From the NCBI RefSeq assembly GCF_020497125.1, contig NC_059072.1, positions 269,620,045 to 269,684,044 of the forward strand: a stretch of 64,000 nucleotides of DNA, written 5' to 3'. The stretch comes from Mauremys mutica. Lineage: Eukaryota > Chordata > Testudines > Geoemydidae. Each line of letters begins with the position of its first letter. Position 1 is the stretch's first letter. Below are positions 59,740 to 64,000 of the stretch, piece by piece. Position numbers and translations under genes: made by a program. The notes under the pieces are model-generated. The model searched no databases and was not told the DNA's origin. It saw nothing but the letters and a program-made list of their open reading frames with translations.

Positions 59740-60774
59740 GGTGCCAGCTGCTGCAGGGTGGCAAAGGATGCCGACATGACTGACACAGACTTGGATCTCA
59801 ATGCCTGGCTCTGACTCTGGGCCTGATGGTAATCGCAGGGAGTCCAAAAGGGCCACTGAGCTGGTCGTTGCCATTGAGGTGGCCACAGCACTGGAGGAGG
59901 CTGGCGGTGTCCCCTGGATCTAGACTTCCGGCTGCTGGACCTATCTGAGCAATAGGACTCTGTCCCAAACTCAGAGATCTTCAAAAAAGAAGATCATGGA
60001 GGAGTGGTGCTAGGTGGTGCCGATGAGCGGTGCCAAGCCTCTGGGGACTGGTGCGGTTCCCTCACATGGGCAGCTGGAGCAAGGAGAGGTGCACCAGTGA
60101 TGGGGAGCAGCATGACATCACTGCCGGCTTGCCTATAGATGGAATAGGGTGGCCAGATTATCACCGGTGCCTCATCCCTCCAAAGGTCTCCAGAGTGGAG
60201 GGGAGTTGAATGTCTCGGCCATGACAGCCAATAGTGGGATGGGCAGGAGTTGATGAACCCCTGGGAGCCGCTGGACCTAAAGTAGCCTGGGTGGGCTGAG
60301 GTCTCCCTGCTGCTGGCTCCTTAGGCTTAGGAGGGGGAAAGTGCCCTCTTTCCTGCCTCTTTTTCTTCTGGGGAACCGGGGATAAAAATCGGCGCCTGCC
60401 AGAAGTCTTATGTTCATCACCGTGTCAGTGCTGGGAGTCCTTGGCCTCCTTTCTTGGTGCCAGCTTATGCGCCGTTGGCGCACCAAGGAGGAGGCACTTG
60501 GCACGGGCTCCGCCGACCCGGGGTCGGACTGCGTGGAGGGCTGCCTCCATGAGGATAATTCTGAGTTTCTGCTCATGATCCTTAAGGGTCCTTGGTTGAA
60601 AAACTCTTTACAAATGCAGCACTTGTCCTTTTGGTGACTCTCACCAACGCACTTCAAGCAAGAAGTGTGCGGGTCGCTCTTTGGCATAAGTTTGCTGCAG
60701 TCTTCACAAGATTTGAACCCCAGAGACCAAGGCATGCCCAGGTGTCGGGGGAGAAACGGGGTGGGGGGAAACAC
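59740..60774 (-). pseudogene. DIRS gag, N-terminal part with Cys/His motif
   Basis: The 165-codon minus frame at 60277-60774 has a Cys/His cluster near residues 23-59: CEDCSKLM, HTSCLKCVGESH, KCCICKEF, the zinc-binding pattern found near the N-terminus of DIRS gag. After a disrupted stretch, the frame at 59682-59984 gives a Ser/Arg-rich segment (SDRSSSRKSRSRGH). The first Met at 60774 is a plausible start because it lies just inside the right terminal repeat. The reading frame ends early, so the protein is not made whole. Confidence 0.75.
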
Positions 60775-60904
60775 CCCTATAACAGAAACTTAGACAAACG
60801 ACTATTAACACTACTACTACTACTAACTAAGAAAAACTAACTATATACAAATCATGATGGGATACTGCTAAAGGCGCTTGCAGAAGTAAGAGTGAGGGAA
60901 GTTC

Positions 60905-61113
60905 CAGCTAGCCGTCACTGGCTGTAAGAAGGAACTGTTGGGGGGTCGGGTTGGCTGGGCCCTATACTGGACGCCATGAAGGTGTGACCCCAGGGAGCAC
61001 CCAGGCCGACCCTACGGACACTGCTAGGGGAAAAAATCTTCTGGCTGTCATGTACGTGGAGCGTGCACACCTGATTAGAATGGACATGAACAAGCACTCA
61101 AAGAAGTTACCAT
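60905..61113. repeat. DIRS right inverted terminal repeat
   Basis: Inverted copy of 54293-54512: GAAGGAACTGTTGGGGGGTC, then GTTGGCTGGGCCCTATACTG, GACACTGCTAGGGGAAAAAA and CACACCTGATTAGAATGGAC. The outer 36 bases also match the complement of the second half of the internal region at 54594-54639. Confidence 0.85.
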
Positions 61114-62029
61114 AATATATGAAGACTCTGTCATCCCTGAAAATTTGCTGCAATCTCCCTCCATCAAGTGATGCTAATGGAGTACATAAAGTGTAAAAAC
61201 CTAATAACCTGGGTATTCATGATGCGGGCCAAGGAATTGTGCAGGGAAATTGTTTCCAGACCAGCAGTGGATGCTAGAACATATCAATACAACACGTGTG
61301 CTTGCATGCATTTCCTAGCTCCTCCTCCAGGACAGTACATGTCTGTCTCTTCTGCCACTGTCTGTGCCCTGTGTGATTTCCAAGTCTGTTTAAGCAATTG
61401 GCAATGCAGGTTGGCTATTGGGACATACCACCCTTTCCTTCTTCTCCTTTGATGCACATAACATGGACTGGTAAATTAAGGAGTTACAGCTTCATCTGTT
61501 CCCCAGATCACTTAGCTCTTTTCAACCTGTAGTTCTGAAAGGAAAAATGGGGTTCCACATAGTTGCTCAGAGTCCAACTTCCCCGCCCCCCCCCAATCAG
61601 GGCATCCTGTGACTCACATAAGTAATATACTCTGTCACAGATATTTAGTATGCAGATATATTAGACCAGATTCTGATCCCATGTACACTGGTATAAAACC
61701 ATCCAGAGTAACTCTCAAGTAAATTCATAGCAAATCCACTGACATCAACAGCTCTCCCATCCCCTTCCTTAAAGAAAAGTTTATTTCTTATCTGCTAATT
61801 CTTTCCAGAGTACTAGCTCCACTGATGCAGACTGTCCCACAGAAAAATAATTATTTCCTTCCCTCCAAATTATTTAAAAGCCAAATGGGGATGTGTGAGT
61901 TACTGGAAGTTCATGTTAGTGAAACAGAGAAAAGGAAGGAGAATTTTTTAATTAACATAATTTAATTTTTAAAAAGTGCTATTTACTACATACATTGTGC
62001 CACAATTAAAGAAACATTTTACTATATAC
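61114..62029. other. Intronic sequence
   Basis: A partial palindromic-repeat relic (CCAGATTCTGATCCCATGTA) is at about 61664-61750. Nothing else is recognised. Confidence 0.5.
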
Positions 62030-62143
62030 GATGGGCCAGATTCTGATCTCATTCCACCAGTGTAAAACCATAGTAAGTCCTCTTAATGTCAAGAGGATTT
62101 CTACATATTTACACAGATGTAATGGAGATCAGAACTGGACCCT
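62030..62143. repeat. Short palindromic repeat, CAGATTCT family
   Basis: GGGCCAGATTCTGATCTCAT and ATGGAGATCAGAACTGGACC are inverted partners, and the centre has AATGTCAAGAGGATT. Same family as 39783-39866. Confidence 0.65.
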
Positions 62144-62489
62144 TTACAAAGTACATATTAAAAGATTGATAATTAAAGTTGCCACAATCCAACTGTAAGT
62201 CACCCATCTTTGACACGTTATCTTCATGGCTAACTGCAATTGCTCCCTATTGATGAATTTTTCAAATATTGGAGGAAGTAGATGCAGCTTAGCCAGTAAT
62301 TAGATTTTTCTTCCCTTCGCTGATTCTTTCCTTCAAACTAAATTTGCGCACTGCTGGATATAAATTATTCACTTTCTCATTGTTCTTTTTTGGCTGTTTT
62401 CATGATCATTCTGTTATTTCTGATTTCATTTAACAATGTATATGTGAACCAAGAACTCTTTCCAAAAGAATAACTTTCAGCTGAAATAA

Positions 62490-62513
62490 ACACACACACA
62501 CACACACACACAC
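62490..62513. repeat. (CA)n microsatellite
   Basis: An uninterrupted CA run of about 12 units. Confidence 0.95.
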
Positions 62514-63479
62514 TTACTTAGAACTCTATATAAGTTCAGAAGACATTTTAATGCCTCACACTTTTTCATTATATCAGGATCTAATTCTCTGTTACACTAA
62601 GGTCCTTTACACTGTTCTGACAGTGTAGTGTAAAGAGGATATAATGCAAATAGGAATGCAGGAAAATTCAATCTAAAGTGAGAATTATATCACAGAGAGC
62701 CAATCTGCAAAGAGTTGTTTCCACAAACCATATGTCCAGTTCATACCCCACCTTCTTTCAGGCAAAAAAAAAGTTATATTTTAAGTACATATGGCATCTC
62801 AGCTGAAGCATTAGAATCCTCCAGGTTTATACAGGTATAATTCCATTGACTGCACTGGAGTTACACTAATGGAAAACTGGCTAAAGCAGTGAATACCAGA
62901 AACTATTTTTCTGTATCTTTCAAACTCACAGCCATTAAAATAATAACTCCTTTCCCAAGATACAAACCAGCTTAAGGTCATAAATCCACTACTCTTAAAT
63001 TTAATATCTCTAAATCCACTGGAATTTCACTCTGGACAGAATATGATTGGTAGTTCAATCTGTTCACGTTGGCTATTGTAAGCTATTAGACACAGAGACT
63101 TTTGATCTTTAAAGAAGCCTTGTCACCGTAAAAAGAAATGAAATAATTGTTCAGTGGTGTCTACTACTTTAGATTAAGTACCCTGCATTAAACGGTTTGC
63201 ATGTCTTGAAAGTGCAAGTACCCACACCAAATTCCCTTGTTTAACAGGGACAATTTCTGGTCCAATTGCAAAAGAATCAAAAGGATGTTCCTGCTTTTCT
63301 CCTCAAATGTCTCTATTAATAATTTTCACATGTTGACAGGTATGATAATGTATGATTGTGTCTCCCCTCGGACATTCACTAAAATAAGAGGCATTTAGAG
63401 TAACCCCGGTACTACTTATCTGTCTATCAATCATACTTATGTGGCACCTATGCATGCCTGTGGTATTTGAGCAAGTCAC
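62514..63479. other. Intronic sequence
   Basis: Another weak palindromic relic (GGTATAATTCCATTGACTGC, then GGAGTTACACTAATGG) lies near 62830-62880. No exon was recognised. Confidence 0.45.
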
Positions 63480-63740
63480 AATCTTTAATGTATTTCTCCT
63501 CACAGCAGCCCTTTGAGGAAGGGTAGTAGTATTCATCCCATTTTACAGATGGGGAACTGAGGCAGAGAGTGACAGATTTTTAAAGGTATTGAGGCACCTA
63601 AAGGTGCGGATGGACACCCAGTGTTATATTCATAAGTGCACCTACCTCCCATTCATGACTTGCCCAGGGTCATAGAGGAAGTCTGTGGTGGAGCAAGGAA
63701 GTGAGTCCCAGTCTTCTGAGTGTCCTAACCACTGGATCTA
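63480..63740 (-). mobile_element. MIR SINE
   Basis: Minus-strand MIR: CTCACAGCAGCCCTTTGAGG, CCCATTTTACAGATGGGGAA, CTGAGGCAGAGAG, then after an extra block GACTTGCCCAGGGTCATAGA and GTCCTAACCACTGGATC, the complement of the tRNA-like head. The block at about 63582-63655 between the two is extra relative to mammalian MIR. Confidence 0.7.
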
Positions 63741-63887
63741 GGACAGTATCATCTCATCTTATCCCAATGAGCAAAATTTTTAACCACAGAGAATCCCCAC
63801 TGCCTCCCTCTCAATGGAGGAATTGCTGGGTCCCATTGCTGAAGAAAGCTGCCATCTCTGCCAGCTTCATGAAGCGGAACCTCAGGC

Positions 63888-64000
63888 CTCATCTATATGT
63901 GAAAGTTGCTCTGGGTTAACTTAAGGTGTGATGTTAAACTGGCGTTAAAGGTTGCATGAACACTCTTGTTTGACTTTAAACCAGGCTTACAGCAGTTGAG
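63888..64000. mobile_element. MITE-like repeat cut by the window end
   Basis: Starts AGGCCTCATCTATATGTGAA and continues AGTTGCTCTGGGTTAACTTA, a phrase I recognise from a common turtle MITE. The right terminus lies beyond 64000. Confidence 0.45.

Larger units (their letters stand above)
54293..61113 (-). mobile_element. DIRS tyrosine-recombinase retrotransposon, degenerate but full-span
   Basis: Minus-strand order is: right terminal repeat, gag (60774 to 57437), reverse transcriptase with RNase H (57081 to about 56110), tyrosine recombinase (about 55690 to 54664), internal complementary region (54541-54640), left terminal repeat. That is the DIRS-type layout, in which inverted termini and an internal complementary region guide a circular intermediate that integrates by recombinase instead of an integrase, without target duplication. 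Removing the solo LTR at 58460-59734 leaves about 5.5 kb, a plausible full length. Frames are broken throughout. No methyltransferase domain was recognised. It shares orientation with the GPC6 exon. Confidence 0.88.

Overview
This window is vertebrate nuclear DNA, almost entirely non-coding, and the repeat content points to a reptile, most likely a turtle (crocodilian less likely). The pointers are CR1 LINE 3' ends, a tRNA SINE with a CR1-type tail, a Penelope-like element, a DIRS tyrosine-recombinase retrotransposon, Ty3/gypsy gag remains, GC-rich hAT-type MITEs with 8-bp target duplications, and MIR copies. Family identities come from motif recognition and memory; no database search or alignment was run.

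The only host coding sequence I can support is one internal exon of a glypican, best match glypican-6 (GPC6), on the minus strand at 50223-50388. It has a clean acceptor, a clean donor and an open frame. The rest of the window is therefore best read as the two introns flanking that exon: about 50 kb on the downstream side (positions 1-50222) and at least 13.6 kb on the upstream side (50389-64000). Long introns are characteristic of GPC6.

Layout. 1-12 kb: CR1 ends, a Penelope tail, small MITEs. 11.5-12.6 kb: an LTR relic carrying a large inverted repeat. 16.7-18.0 kb: a 1.27-kb hAT-type element with a near-perfect 8-bp duplication. 22.99-24.69 kb: a larger hAT copy keeping the transposase C-terminus. 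25.6-26.9 kb: a decayed gypsy gag-protease with a SCAN-like segment. 29.6-31.1 kb: a repeat containing fold-back tRNA-like halves, split by an LTR. 36.8-37.5 kb: a solo LTR. 40.0-40.9 kb: a Penelope element with an open GIY-YIG domain. 41.5-51.9 kb: MITEs, a CR1/SINE nest, the GPC6 exon and an LTR split by a MITE. 54.3-61.1 kb: a DIRS element with inverted terminal repeats and an internal complementary region, split by a solo LTR that is itself split by a MITE. 61-64 kb: short palindromic repeats, a CA microsatellite, a MIR and the start of another MITE.

The mobile elements look dead: frames are broken, catalytic residues are missing or substituted where they can be located, and several elements interrupt one another, which gives a relative insertion order. 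I saw no CRISPR array, rRNA gene, functional tRNA gene or host gene cluster. The features most worth a second look are the DIRS nest, the lone GPC6 exon, the inverted repeat at 12 kb and the Penelope/hammerhead relics.
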